Source of the DNA: JAAYYM01 sp964483155
Lineage (GTDB): Bacteria; Bacillota; Clostridia; Lachnospirales; Lachnospiraceae
Assembly (NCBI GenBank): GCA_964483155.1
Contig: CAZAAC010000028.1
Coordinates: 1 to 34,203, forward strand
Length of the DNA: 34,203 bases
Direction of reading: 5' to 3'
Shown: positions 1 to 9,349 of the stretch, in pieces
How positions within the stretch are numbered: position 1 is the stretch's first letter
Layout: each line of letters opens with the position of its first letter
Notes under the pieces: model-generated
What the model was told of the DNA's origin: nothing
Seen by the model: only the letters and a program-made list of their open reading frames with translations
Database searches by the model: none
Translations under genes and position numbers: made by a program

Positions 1-10
1 TTTTGTTTGG

Positions 11-93
11 CCCTCCATTTTATATAAAAATTTTTCAAACATTTCATTGCTCGTTTGTCTAAAAAAGCACAAAGTCACATATTTAAGATTATA
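11..93 (-). promoter_or_regulatory. Extended -10 promoter and RBS of a gene just beyond the left edge
   Basis: On the minus strand there is a perfect TATAAT at 88-93 preceded by TGT, which makes an extended -10 element; no good -35 is visible. About 70 nt downstream, GGAGGG at 11-16 lies the right distance from the window edge to serve a start codon just outside it. A leftward gene therefore probably begins at or beyond position 1. The rest of 94-183 shows nothing beyond AT-rich DNA. Confidence 0.5.
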
Positions 94-183
94 ACACAAC
101 TTAAACAAACCGCATAGGAAGAAATTATTATTTTTTTTGTTGAATTAGCTGAATATTCTTCTAAATTTACTAATTAATAAAAC

Positions 184-223
184 AATAATAGTGTTTTTTG
201 ACTTTTGCAAAAACACTATTATT
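184..223 (-). terminator. Hairpin terminator downstream of alaS
   Basis: A perfect 15-bp inverted repeat (184-198 paired with 209-223, 10-nt loop) begins 13 bp past the alaS stop. Read on the minus strand it is followed by GTTTTATT. The stem is AT-rich, so it may be a modest terminator, but its position fits the end of the alaS transcript. Confidence 0.6.
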
Positions 224-236
224 TATGAATCCTATT

Positions 237-2888
237 CTATAATTGATTTTCTAAAATTTTTGCAGCTTCTATAAGCGCTGCTTCTGCACCATCTGGATTT
301 TTCCCACCTGCTTGTGCCATATTAGGGCGTCCTCCACCACTGCCACCTACCAATCCCGAAATACCTTTGATTAAATTTCCAGCATGTGCGCCTTTTTCCA
401 CAGCCTGTTCAGTTGCCATTGCAATTAAATTTACTTTTTCATCAACGACAGATATAATAATGACGACACCATCACCGATTTTTCCCTTTAATTGATCGCC
501 CAGTTCACGAAGACCATTCATCTCAATTCCATTTACTTTCGTTGCAAGAAGTTTTACTCCCTTAACCAGTTTGATCTGGTCCATAACATCACCGAGTGCT
601 TCTTTAGCTGCCTTACTCTTAAGCGACTCGATTTCGCTTTGCATCACCTTAATATCGCTCATCATATGTTCTAATTTTTCTATTAAGGATGCTGGATTTG
701 TCTTTACGATTTTTGATGCTTGCTCTAGCACATCTTCCAGCTCCTGATAATATGCAAATACACCGTTCCCAGTCAATGCTTCAATTCTTCTGACACCTGC
801 AGCGATACCCGCTTCTGAAATAATCTTGAAGGCAGAAATGCTATGCGTATTTTTAACATGCGTTCCTCCGCAAAGTTCTGTCGAAAAATCTCCCATCCTT
901 ACCACGCGTACGGTTGCACCATATTTCTCTCCAAATAGTGCCATGGCTCCCGTCTTCTTTGCCTCCTCAATTGACATTTCTTGTGTATCGACTAGTAGTC
1001 CAGCGGCTATCTCGTCATTCACGATTTTCTCGACTCTACTTATTTCTTCCCTTGTCATCGCTGAAAAATGGCTAAAATCAAAGCGTAATCTGTCATTTGT
1101 TACAAAAGAACCTGCCTGTTCCACATGTGAACCAAGTACAGTCCGGAGCGCTTTCTGCAATAAATGTGTTGCGCTGTGATTCTTGCATGTATTTGTCCTG
1201 CTTCTCTCATCGACACTTAATTCTACTATATCTCCTATTTTAAACATACCCTCTGTCACAATTCCAATATGACCTATCTTACCGCCAGGCAGCTTTATTG
1301 TATCCTCCACTTTAAACTTGCCGCCTGCTACACTGATAATGCCAACATCAGCCGCCTGTCCACCCATTGTGGCATAAAAAGGTGTTTCCTCAACAAAAAC
1401 TGTACCCATTTGACCATCGGTCAATGCTTCTGCCAGTGAGTCTTCTGTTGTCAATGCCGTAATCTTTGATGTATGTGTTAAATTGTCATACCCTACAAAT
1501 TTTGAAGTAATTTCCACATCGATCTCTTCATACACTGTTGCATCTGCGCCCATATAATTCGTTTCTTTTCTAGCGCCACGTGCTTTTTCTTTCTGCACAT
1601 TCATTGCGCTTAAAAATCCCTCTTCATCAACATGCAGATTCTTTTCTTCTAAAATTTCTTTTGTCAGATCCAGTGGAAATCCATATGTGTCATGTAGCTT
1701 AAAAGCATATTCCCCTAACAGTTCTGTCTTTCCTTCTTTTTTCATTTCATCACACATATCATTTAATATGGAAAGGCCTTGATCAATTGTCTTATTAAAT
1801 TTTGTTTCTTCCTGTGTCAATACATTAAATATGAAATCCTTCTTTTCAAACAATTCGGGATAACCATCTTTAGAACTCTCAATAACAGTCTCACTCAATT
1901 TTGCAAGAAACATATCTTCGATCCCAAGCAGTCTTCCATGTCTACTTGCACGTCTGATAATTCTGCGCAAAACATAGCCACGTCCTTCATTGCTTGGCAT
2001 AATACCATCAGAAATCATAAAAGTAGCTGAACGTATATGGTCTGTAACGATTCTAATAGATACATCATCTTTATATTCTTTCTTATATTCTTTGTCTGCG
2101 AACTCGCATACTTTTGTTCGAAGCGCATGAATCGTATCCACATCAAATATCGAGTCAACATCCTGCACTGCAGCTGCAAGTCTTTCTAATCCCATGCCTG
2201 TATCGATATTTTTATTTTCTAATAATTCATAATTCCCTTTACCATCACCATTAAACTGTGTAAATACATTATTCCATATCTCAATATATCTGTCACAATC
2301 ACAACCAACTGTGCAATCTGGTTTGCCACAACCGTATTTTTCGCCACGATCATAATAAATCTCTGAGCATGGTCCACATGGTCCAGAACCATGTTCCCAA
2401 AAATTATCTTCTTTCCCAAATCTGAAAATTTTATCCTTGGGCACCCCTATTTCCTTGTTCCATATTTCATAAGCCTCATCATCTTCCAAATAAACGGAGG
2501 GATACAACCTGTCAGCATCAAGACCTACTACTTCCGTCAAAAACTCCCATGACCATGCAATAGCCTCTTTTTTAAAATAATCACCAAAAGAAAAATTGCC
2601 AAGCATTTCAAAGAAAGTACCATGGCGTGCAGTTTTACCGATGTTTTCAATATCACCCGTACGGATACATTTCTGGCAAGTCGCCATCCTATTACAAGGT
2701 GGAATTTCCTGTCCTGTAAAATAAGGCTTTAACGGTGCCATACCCGCATTTATTAGTAGTAGACTATTATCATTATGAGGCACCAACGAAAAGCTCTTCA
2801 TCACTAAATGTCCCTTACCTTCAAAAAAATCCAAAAACATTTTTCTTAGTTCATTTACTCCATAATTCTTCACGAAAATTTCCTCCAT
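237..2888 (-). CDS. alaS: Alanyl-tRNA synthetase
   Basis: Charges tRNA-Ala with alanine in the cytoplasm and clears mischarged Ser/Gly. It is 883 residues, the usual length for bacterial AlaRS. The class II catalytic domain covers about residues 5-250, followed by the tRNA-recognition domain. The editing domain has the zinc motif HSATH (H571, H575) and the matching CGGTH (C673, H677). The C-terminal domain ends in a Gly-rich stretch with GGSGGGRP. A Cys-rich insertion (C187, C192, C196, C198) sits in the catalytic domain, as I recall from other clostridial AlaRS. The start has GGAGGAAA immediately upstream. It is transcribed from its own sigma-A promoter, with a leader of only about 70 nt and no room for a T-box. 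Confidence 0.97.
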   Translation of the reverse strand: MEEIFVKNYGVNELRKMFLDFFEGKGHLVMKSFSLVPHNDNSLLLINAGMAPLKPYFTGQEIPPCNRMATCQKCIRTGDIENIGKTARHGTFFEMLGNFSFGDYFKKEAIAWSWEFLTEVVGLDADRLYPSVYLEDDEAYEIWNKEIGVPKDKIFRFGKEDNFWEHGSGPCGPCSEIYYDRGEKYGCGKPDCTVGCDCDRYIEIWNNVFTQFNGDGKGNYELLENKNIDTGMGLERLAAAVQDVDSIFDVDTIHALRTKVCEFADKEYKKEYKDDVSIRIVTDHIRSATFMISDGIMPSNEGRGYVLRRIIRRASRHGRLLGIEDMFLAKLSETVIESSKDGYPELFEKKDFIFNVLTQEETKFNKTIDQGLSILNDMCDEMKKEGKTELLGEYAFKLHDTYGFPLDLTKEILEEKNLHVDEEGFLSAMNVQKEKARGARKETNYMGADATVYEEIDVEITSKFVGYDNLTHTSKITALTTEDSLAEALTDGQMGTVFVEETPFYATMGGQAADVGIISVAGGKFKVEDTIKLPGGKIGHIGIVTEGMFKIGDIVELSVDERSRTNTCKNHSATHLLQKALRTVLGSHVEQAGSFVTNDRLRFDFSHFSAMTREEISRVEKIVNDEIAAGLLVDTQEMSIEEAKKTGAMALFGEKYGATVRVVRMGDFSTELCGGTHVKNTHSISAFKIISEAGIAAGVRRIEALTGNGVFAYYQELEDVLEQASKIVKTNPASLIEKLEHMMSDIKVMQSEIESLKSKAAKEALGDVMDQIKLVKGVKLLATKVNGIEMNGLRELGDQLKGKIGDGVVIIISVVDEKVNLIAMATEQAVEKGAHAGNLIKGISGLVGGSGGGRPNMAQAGGKNPDGAEAALIEAAKILENQL

Positions 2889-2945
2889 ATGATATGATCA
2901 TTTATTCTTTCTTTCAAAATATCGGATAGTAAAAACATACAAAAA

Positions 2946-2961
2946 GCCAGCAAAAGCTGAC
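2946..2961 (-). terminator. Hairpin with U-rich tail between MFS gene and alaS
   Basis: A 6-bp stem (GTCAGC with GCTGGC, one G-U pair) and TTTT loop is followed on the minus strand by CTTTTTGTATGTTTTT. It looks like an intrinsic terminator for transcripts arriving from the MFS gene. It begins almost exactly at the predicted start point of the alaS promoter, so it would form the very 5' end of the alaS mRNA. Confidence 0.5.
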
Positions 2962-2968
2962 ATTTCAT

Positions 2969-2997
2969 ATTATAAATATAATTCTTAGGATTGTCAA
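2969..2997 (-). promoter_or_regulatory. Consensus sigma-A promoter of alaS
   Basis: TTGACA (2992-2997) and TATAAT (2969-2974) are both perfect consensus hexamers with an ideal 17-bp spacer. The -35 box overlaps the TGA stop of the upstream MFS gene. Predicted transcription start is near 2962. Confidence 0.85.
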
Positions 2998-4199
2998 ACC
3001 ATATCCTTTATTATTTTACGTTTCCTACGCAACAATAGTACACCTATACACATTATAATTGGAAATATAATTGCAAAAAGAAGACCTTGCTTTAATCCAT
3101 CATCATTATTTGCATGATTTGATACCATGCCGACAAGTGCTGGTCCCAGTGAACAACCGATATCTCCGCCTACCGCAAAAAGTGCAAACACCGCTGTTCC
3201 GCCAGTTCTGCATCGTTGTCCAGCAATAGAGAATATACCGGGCCACATAATTCCGACTGCAAAGCCACACATGGAACATCCCACTAATGATAGTAATGGA
3301 TATGGCGCAAATACTGCAATCAAATAACTACCTATGCATAAAATACTACTACCAATAATAAATTTTTTCAAATTAATGCGTTGGCCAAATTTTCCATACA
3401 GCAAACGTGACAATCCCATAAATGTTGCAAAAGCACAGGGGCCTAAAAGATCTCCCATTGTTTTATCAATCCCTAGTCCAAGTTCAGCAAATAGAGACGA
3501 CCATTGTGACATAGCCTGTTCTGCCGCACCCGCACAAATCATAAGCAAAAACAAAAGCCAAAATATTTTTGTCTTTAACGTCCCTCGAAGAGGCATCCTT
3601 TCTTCCTCTTCAACAAGTTTATAAAGAGGCACCTTCGTTAATAAAACGATATCCACTAGTGGAACAATTGCCCATATGATTGGTAAATAAATCCAGTTTT
3701 CAATACCCACAACGTTGAAATATAGTGTTGATAATAATACTACCCCAACATGTCCCCAGCAATAAAAGGAATGTAGCAAGCTCATCGCCGATGCCTTTTC
3801 CTTCTGCGGCAGCGGTATTGCCTCAACAATTGGACTCACTAATACTTCCAGCAAACCTCCGCCAATTGCACAAATAATCGTTGCTATGACCAATCCCACA
3901 TAGGCATTCGGCATAATATTAGGCAATAATCCTAGCGAAATCAATCCCAGCGCTGAAATAATAAACGACATAACTCCACTGATACGATATCCGATTTTAT
4001 CAATTACCTTGACCGAAATAAGATCGACCAGTATCTGTGTACCAAAATTAATAGAAATTAGTAGACTAATTGACACAAACGAAATTGAAAACTGCCTATA
4101 AAATGTTAAAAACAACAAAGGCGATAAATTGTTAATAATCGCCTGCGTGATGTATCCTATGTAACATGCATACAGCGTATGCTTATCATTAAATTTCAT
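2994..4199 (-). CDS. MFS transporter, 12 predicted membrane segments
   Basis: A 401-residue, very hydrophobic protein with the length and repeated helix pattern of a major facilitator superfamily permease: two six-helix halves joined by a basic/acidic loop near residues 190-210 containing EEEERMP. The substrate cannot be told from sequence; overall it resembles MFS permeases annotated as sugar or multidrug carriers. The C-terminus is short and basic (RRKRK). The start has AAAGGAA about 9 nt upstream. It follows asnA by only 24 bp and is probably co-transcribed with birA and asnA, so a link to asparagine or biotin metabolism is possible but unproven. Confidence 0.85.
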   Translation of the reverse strand: MKFNDKHTLYACYIGYITQAIINNLSPLLFLTFYRQFSISFVSISLLISINFGTQILVDLISVKVIDKIGYRISGVMSFIISALGLISLGLLPNIMPNAYVGLVIATIICAIGGGLLEVLVSPIVEAIPLPQKEKASAMSLLHSFYCWGHVGVVLLSTLYFNVVGIENWIYLPIIWAIVPLVDIVLLTKVPLYKLVEEEERMPLRGTLKTKIFWLLFLLMICAGAAEQAMSQWSSLFAELGLGIDKTMGDLLGPCAFATFMGLSRLLYGKFGQRINLKKFIIGSSILCIGSYLIAVFAPYPLLSLVGCSMCGFAVGIMWPGIFSIAGQRCRTGGTAVFALFAVGGDIGCSLGPALVGMVSNHANNDDGLKQGLLFAIIFPIIMCIGVLLLRRKRKIIKDMV

Positions 4200-4223
4200 A
4201 AAAACTAATTCCTTTTCTGTACT

Positions 4224-5231
4224 TTATAGCAAGTGAACGCCTTTATCCTTTGCGTATCTCATGACATCCTCTGGCCAGACAGAACACTGCACCTCGCCAA
4301 TATGCGCTTTTCTTAAAAAGAACATACAGATTCTTGATTGTCCGATTCCACCACCGACGGTATAAGGCAGTTCTTTATTTAATAATGCCTTTTGAAATGG
4401 AAGTTCTTCTCTTTCCGGACATCCAGCTTTCTTTAACTGTTCCTGCAACGACACTTCATCCACACGGATGCCCATAGAAGATAATTCAAGTGCTATGTCG
4501 AGAACTGGATAATATACAATAATATCTCCATTGAGCTTCCAATCATCATAATCAGGTGCGCGTCCATCATGTTTTTCGCCTGACTTTAACAAATCACCAA
4601 TTTGCATAACAAATACTGCGCCATATTTCTTAGCCACTATGTTTTCGCGTTCCCTTGGTGTACAATCTGGATATTGATCTTCTAACTCCTGCGTTGTAAT
4701 GAAAGTAATATCAACAGGCAGAATTTTTTTGATTTCAGGATAACTCGCATTCACAAGCACTTCTGTGTTCTTAAGCGCCTCATATACGCTTCTCACTACA
4801 TTCTTCAGTGTCTCGATCGTTCTTTCTTCTTTTAATAATATTTTTTCCCAATCCCACTGATCCACATAAATGGAGTGTATGTTATCTGTATCTTCATCAC
4901 GTCTGATAGCACTCATATCGGTATATAATCCTTCGCCGCATACAAAATCATATTTCTGCAATGCCATACGTTTCCACTTGGCAAGTGAATGCACAATCTC
5001 TACAGAAACGTCTCCCTGTTCCTTAATCCCAAAGCTCACTGGCCTTTCCACGCCGTTAAGGTTATCATTAAGGCCTGTCTCCGGCCTTACAAAAAGTGGA
5101 GCTGAAACTCTGGTTAGATTTAATTCTTTAGCCAGCACCCTCTCGAAATAGTCTTTCACATCCTTTATTGCAATCTCTGTTTCCTTAATCGTCTCTTTAC
5201 TTTTATATCCTTCTGGTACTACTATATTCAT
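4224..5231 (-). CDS. asnA: Aspartate-ammonia ligase (asparagine synthetase A)
   Basis: Makes asparagine from aspartate, ammonia and ATP. The protein follows E. coli AsnA throughout: EVHSLAKWKR-like (here IVHSLAKWKR), GEGLYTDM, SIYVDQWDWE, RAPDYDDW, ELSSMGIRVD and the C-terminal GGGIGQSR. It has the class II synthetase fold, related to AspRS/AsnRS catalytic domains. I chose the ATG at 5231 (335 residues) because AAAGGTGG lies 10 nt upstream and E. coli AsnA is 330 residues. An in-frame ATG at 5267, preceded by AAGGTGAT, is a real alternative adding 12 residues. An earlier ATG at 5306 has no ribosome site. It lies about 80 bp after birA and just before the MFS gene. Confidence 0.95.
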   Translation of the reverse strand: MNIVVPEGYKSKETIKETEIAIKDVKDYFERVLAKELNLTRVSAPLFVRPETGLNDNLNGVERPVSFGIKEQGDVSVEIVHSLAKWKRMALQKYDFVCGEGLYTDMSAIRRDEDTDNIHSIYVDQWDWEKILLKEERTIETLKNVVRSVYEALKNTEVLVNASYPEIKKILPVDITFITTQELEDQYPDCTPRERENIVAKKYGAVFVMQIGDLLKSGEKHDGRAPDYDDWKLNGDIIVYYPVLDIALELSSMGIRVDEVSLQEQLKKAGCPEREELPFQKALLNKELPYTVGGGIGQSRICMFFLRKAHIGEVQCSVWPEDVMRYAKDKGVHLL

Positions 5232-5311
5232 CACGTCTTTACCACCTTTCACATTACTGTTTCTCATTTTATCACCTTCGCAAGTATTTTTCCAGCATAA
5301 AATCAAATGAA

Positions 5312-6292
5312 TTAATTTCTGTGCAGAGTAACTTCCCCCGAATTTAGTGCATCTTCACTTCCATCTTCAAAACGCACCAACAATCTAGCTTCATCATCTA
5401 TATCTTTCGCAAAAGCAGTACGTTCTTCCTTGCCGCTATAGTAGGTGATCTTTTTTCCAATTAAAAAAGACCGCTCTCTATATTCCTGCATAAAAGCTTT
5501 ATTTTCAATAGAAACATAATATTGCATAAAATGATTGATTACCTCTGCTATAAGTTTATTTCGTATATCAAATTCCTTTTCTTCATTAATATATAAATAC
5601 CCAACTGTGTTTTGTATTTCCTTTGGGACTTCTGTATTAGGTCTATGCGTATTAATGCCGATTCCCAATACAGCATATGCCAGGCCACCACTTTCAACAT
5701 CAAGAGATGCTTCCGTCAGAATACCACATACTTTTTTATCGTTGCAGAATATATCGTTAACCCATTTAATATATGCTTTCTGATCTGTCACACTCTCAAT
5801 TGCCTTTGCAACAGCTACAGCCGCTGCTGTTGTAATATAAATTGCTTTATCCATCTTTAATTGAGGGCGTAATAGTAGGCTCATATAAATACCAGTTCCA
5901 TTTGGAGAATAAAAATTTCGTCCCCGTCTACCCTTCCCATCACTTTGCTCCTCAGCAATCAATATGTGACCTTCTTCAGCACCTTCTCCAGCTCTTAACT
6001 TTAATCGTTCATTCGTAGACGTCACTTTCTTAATCACTTCAATCGGAAAATTACGATAATCCTGTTTCAGATATCTTCTTATTCCTTGCGCTGAGACAAC
6101 ATCATTTTCTTTTGACAAACAATATCCCTTGTTCGTACCTGCATTAATAACATATCCATCACCTTCAAGAGACTGAATTGCTTTCCATATAGCATTTCTG
6201 CTTACGGATAATTCAGTTGCCATTTCGGTGCCGGATACTATTGCGCCTCTTCTATTTTCCAAAATTTTCAGAACATCTTCTTTAACAGTCAT
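5312..6292 (-). CDS. birA: Bifunctional biotin-protein ligase / biotin operon repressor
   Basis: Activates biotin to biotinyl-AMP and attaches it to carboxylase carrier domains; the N-terminal winged helix suggests it also represses biotin genes. Residues 1-65 form the HTH (ELSVSRNAIWKAIQSLEGDG), followed by the ligase domain with the biotinyl-AMP motif GKGRRGR at 119-125, KWVNDI, and a C-terminal SH3-like domain. At 326 residues it is close to E. coli BirA (321). The ATG at 6292 was chosen because AAAAGGAAA sits upstream; a longer frame to 6382 adds a Lys-rich low-complexity stretch that looks untranslated. It is probably the first gene of a birA-asnA-MFS run. Confidence 0.95.
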   Translation of the reverse strand: MTVKEDVLKILENRRGAIVSGTEMATELSVSRNAIWKAIQSLEGDGYVINAGTNKGYCLSKENDVVSAQGIRRYLKQDYRNFPIEVIKKVTSTNERLKLRAGEGAEEGHILIAEEQSDGKGRRGRNFYSPNGTGIYMSLLLRPQLKMDKAIYITTAAAVAVAKAIESVTDQKAYIKWVNDIFCNDKKVCGILTEASLDVESGGLAYAVLGIGINTHRPNTEVPKEIQNTVGYLYINEEKEFDIRNKLIAEVINHFMQYYVSIENKAFMQEYRERSFLIGKKITYYSGKEERTAFAKDIDDEARLLVRFEDGSEDALNSGEVTLHRN

Positions 6293-6524
6293 ATCTTTCC
6301 TTTTTATCTTGCCTTTTTTATCATCTTTTTTTTTTAACTTTATGTTTATTTTTGTTTTATAATCCGTACATGATTTTGACACATTTATAATCTATAGTTA
6401 GAACTATCAAATGAAGTTAACAACGAACACGCACAAACACAAAATGCGCATACTTAATCATAAGGCGTGTTTGATTGATTAGCTTCGACAAACAATAATT
6501 TCCTTTTACATAGATTTTCTCTTC

Positions 6525-6550
6525 AAGGCTGCCTATCACTAGGCAGCCTT
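6525..6550 (-). terminator. 11-bp perfect hairpin after ppdK
   Basis: AAGGCTGCCTA (6525-6535) pairs perfectly with TAGGCAGCCTT (6540-6550) around a 4-nt loop, 14 bp past the ppdK stop. No U-run follows on the minus strand, so it may be a processing or stabilising hairpin, or a weak terminator. The remaining gap up to birA (6293-6524) is AT-rich with no convincing gene. Confidence 0.6.
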
Positions 6551-6564
6551 ACTCCATTTTGGGG

Positions 6565-9180
6565 TTATTTTATTGCTGCCTGTGCTGCTGCAAGTCTGGC
6601 AATTGGAACACGGAAAGGGGAACAGGATACATAATCCAACCCCAGCTTATGACAGAATTCCACGGATGCTGGATCTCCACCATGTTCACCACAGATTCCC
6701 AGATGTAAATCCGGTCTTGTGGCACGTCCTTTTTTAATTGCCATTTCAATAAGCTGACCAACTCCATTCTGATCCAATTTTGAAAACGGATCAGACTCAT
6801 AAATTTTTGATTTGTAATATGAATCTAAGAATTTTCCTGCGTCATCACGTGAAAACCCAAATGTCATCTGCGTTAAATCGTTGGTTCCAAAGGAGAAAAA
6901 TTCAGCTTCCTCTGCGATCTCATTTGCAAGCAAAGCAGCTCGCGGTATTTCAATCATTGTCCCAATATGATATATGATATTTGAATTGTACTCTTTCTTT
7001 ACTATTTCGGCTACCTCTATTACTGCATCCTTTACAAATTTTAGTTCTTTCTTCTCTCCTACGAGCGGAATCATAATTTCTGGTTCTATATGAAAACCTC
7101 TCTCATTATTTACTTCAATTGCCGCTTCCATAACAGCTCTTGTCTGCATCTTTGCAATTTCAGGGTATGTGACTGCAAGACGGCATCCACGATGTCCCAT
7201 CATTGGATTAAACTCATGTAATGCATCACAAGCTTTCTTCACCTGCTTTACTGTAAGTCCCATAATTTTAGCAAGTTCTTCGATATCTTTTTCTTCCGTT
7301 GGAACAAACTCGTGCAAAGGGGGATCGAGAAAACGAATCGTAACTGGTCTACCTTCCATCGCCTCATAAATTCCCTTGAAATCTTGCTTTTGATAGGGAA
7401 TCAAACCACTTAATGCCGCTATACGTTCTTCTTCTGTGGTAGATAAAATCATTTGACGAATCTTCGGTATTCTATCAGGTTCAAAAAACATATGCTCTGT
7501 ACGGCAAAGTCCAATCCCTTCTGCCCCAAGTTTAACAGCATTTGCAGCATCAATAGGTGTATCAGCATTCGTTCTTACTTTGAGCTTTCTATATTCATCA
7601 GCCCATGCCATAATTCTCCCAAAATTGCCACCTGTCGTAGCCTCTTCTGTTTGAATATCACCCAAATAGATTTTACCCGTAGAACCATCGAGTGAGATAT
7701 AGTCGCCCTCCCTAATTATTTCGCCACCAAGTTCAAACAACTTTGCCGCTTCATCAATCTTAATTTCACCACATCCCGAAATGCATGCTGTGCCCATACC
7801 ACGTGCAACAACTGCTGCATGTGAAGTCATACCGCCTCGCACTGTGAGGATTCCCTCTGCCGCATGCATCCCTTCTATATCTTCTGGTGATGTCTCAAGC
7901 CTGACAAGAATCACTCTCTCTCCATCATTATGATGCCCTTTTGCTTCCTCTGCCGTAAAATAAACTTTGCCAGCTGCTGCGCCTGGCGAAGCTGGAAGTG
8001 CCTGTCCGAGCACCCTGCCTTCCTGCAGTGCCTTTTCGGCAAATGTTGGATGTAACAATTGTTCTAGTGATTTTGCTTCAATTCTTTTAATTGCTTCAAT
8101 AGTAGTGATTTTCCCTTCATCCACTAAGTCACATGCAATCTGCAATGCTGCTGCTGCAGTTCTTTTACCGTTTCTTGTCTGCAAGAAAAACAATTTCTCA
8201 TCTTCAATCGTAAACTCCATATCCTGCATATCTCGATAGTGGTTTTCGAGTTTATTTGCGATTTCCATAAACTGCTTAAATACATTTGGCATATCTTCTT
8301 CAAGTCTGCTGATCGGCAGCGGTGTCCTAATACCTGCTACCACATCTTCGCCTTGGGCGTTAATTAAATACTCTCCATAAATTCCCTTTGCACCAGTAGA
8401 CGGATTTCTTGTAAATGCTACTCCAGTTCCTGATTTATTACCAGTATTACCAAACACCATTGCCTGAACGCTGACAGCTGTACCCCAGTCTCCAGGTATA
8501 TCATTCATTCTTCTATATACAATTGCTCTTGGGTTGTCCCATGAACGGAATACAGCTTTCACAGCCTCCATCAATTGCACTTTTGGATTCTGTGGAAATT
8601 CTTCTCCCATTTTCTCTTTATATACAGATTTATATCGTAAAATTATTTCCCTTAAATCCTCTGCTGTCAAATCTGTATCATACTGTACACCTTTCGCTTC
8701 TTTAATCTCATCCAAAATTCCTTCAAAAAAAGTCTTGCTCAACTCCATTACAACATCTGAAAACATCTGGATAAATCTTCGATAAGAATCATAGGCAAAT
8801 CTAGGATTTCCCGTTTTTTTAGCAAAAACCTCCACAGACACATCATTTAATCCAAGATTCAGAATCGTATCCATCATCCCAGGCATAGAGGCACGCGCGC
8901 CAGAACGAACTGAAACAAGTAATGGATTATCGTTATCTCCAAACTTTTTCCCTTGTTCTTCCTCAAGCTTAGCAAGTGCTTCAAATATCTGCATCTGTAT
9001 TTCTTCTTTAATCATTTTACCTTGGTCATAATAGTCAATACATGCTTCTGTTGTAACAGTAAAGCCCTGTGGAATTGGCAACCCTAGGATTGTCATTTCA
9101 GCCAGATTAGCTCCTTTTCCCCCAAGCAGATTACGCATATCAGCATTTCCTTCTTTAAATAAATAAACCCATTTTCCCAT
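6565..9180 (-). CDS. ppdK: Pyruvate, phosphate dikinase
   Basis: Interconverts pyruvate + ATP + Pi and PEP + AMP + PPi; in gut clostridia it is a main glycolytic/anaplerotic enzyme. It is 871 residues, the standard length. The N-terminal ATP-grasp domain starts with LLGGKGANLAEM. The swivelling phosphohistidine domain has GGMTSHAAVVARGMG with phosphoryl-carrier H454. The C-terminal PEP/pyruvate barrel has GICGEHGGDP with catalytic C830. Both positions match the well-studied C. symbiosum enzyme (H455, C831) to within one residue. GGAGGAAA lies just before the ATG. The gene is preceded by a 32-residue Cys-containing ORF and a leader/ncRNA. No PPDK regulatory protein gene is in the window. Confidence 0.97.
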   Translation of the reverse strand: MGKWVYLFKEGNADMRNLLGGKGANLAEMTILGLPIPQGFTVTTEACIDYYDQGKMIKEEIQMQIFEALAKLEEEQGKKFGDNDNPLLVSVRSGARASMPGMMDTILNLGLNDVSVEVFAKKTGNPRFAYDSYRRFIQMFSDVVMELSKTFFEGILDEIKEAKGVQYDTDLTAEDLREIILRYKSVYKEKMGEEFPQNPKVQLMEAVKAVFRSWDNPRAIVYRRMNDIPGDWGTAVSVQAMVFGNTGNKSGTGVAFTRNPSTGAKGIYGEYLINAQGEDVVAGIRTPLPISRLEEDMPNVFKQFMEIANKLENHYRDMQDMEFTIEDEKLFFLQTRNGKRTAAAALQIACDLVDEGKITTIEAIKRIEAKSLEQLLHPTFAEKALQEGRVLGQALPASPGAAAGKVYFTAEEAKGHHNDGERVILVRLETSPEDIEGMHAAEGILTVRGGMTSHAAVVARGMGTACISGCGEIKIDEAAKLFELGGEIIREGDYISLDGSTGKIYLGDIQTEEATTGGNFGRIMAWADEYRKLKVRTNADTPIDAANAVKLGAEGIGLCRTEHMFFEPDRIPKIRQMILSTTEEERIAALSGLIPYQKQDFKGIYEAMEGRPVTIRFLDPPLHEFVPTEEKDIEELAKIMGLTVKQVKKACDALHEFNPMMGHRGCRLAVTYPEIAKMQTRAVMEAAIEVNNERGFHIEPEIMIPLVGEKKELKFVKDAVIEVAEIVKKEYNSNIIYHIGTMIEIPRAALLANEIAEEAEFFSFGTNDLTQMTFGFSRDDAGKFLDSYYKSKIYESDPFSKLDQNGVGQLIEMAIKKGRATRPDLHLGICGEHGGDPASVEFCHKLGLDYVSCSPFRVPIARLAAAQAAIK

Positions 9181-9204
9181 TTCTATTTCCTCCCATATAG
9201 TATT

Positions 9205-9303
9205 TTATTCTTTCTTGAATGAAAAATATTCTTTGCCACATTCTTTGCAACTGACAGGTTGCGTAGCAACTACTTTCTTTTCGCGTACTTTACATTTTAG
9301 CAT
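9205..9303 (-). CDS. Putative 32-residue Cys-containing microprotein upstream of ppdK
   Basis: A short frame starts with ATG at 9303 and ends TAA at 9205, 24 bp before ppdK. It has AAAAGG 6 nt upstream and an in-frame stop just beyond that, so the start is well bounded. The product is basic (about ten Lys/Arg) with C4 and a CKECGK motif (C19, C22) near the C-terminus. This looks like half of a zinc ribbon or a rubredoxin-type knuckle, and could bind metal as a dimer. It lies downstream of the terminator at 9356-9395, so it would share ppdK's transcript. I do not recognise the family. The good ribosome site and the knuckle argue for a real gene; its short length means chance cannot be excluded. 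Confidence 0.5.
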   Translation of the reverse strand: MLKCKVREKKVVATQPVSCKECGKEYFSFKKE

Positions 9304-9349
9304 GAAATACCTTTTAACTTATCGAGCGCACAGATGGCTTCCTAATAAG

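Noticed and set aside
6396..6423. A BirA-like half-site GTTAACAA upstream of birA
   Set aside because: The second half-site is imperfect and the spacing (11 nt) does not fit the known Firmicute operator, so no operator is called.
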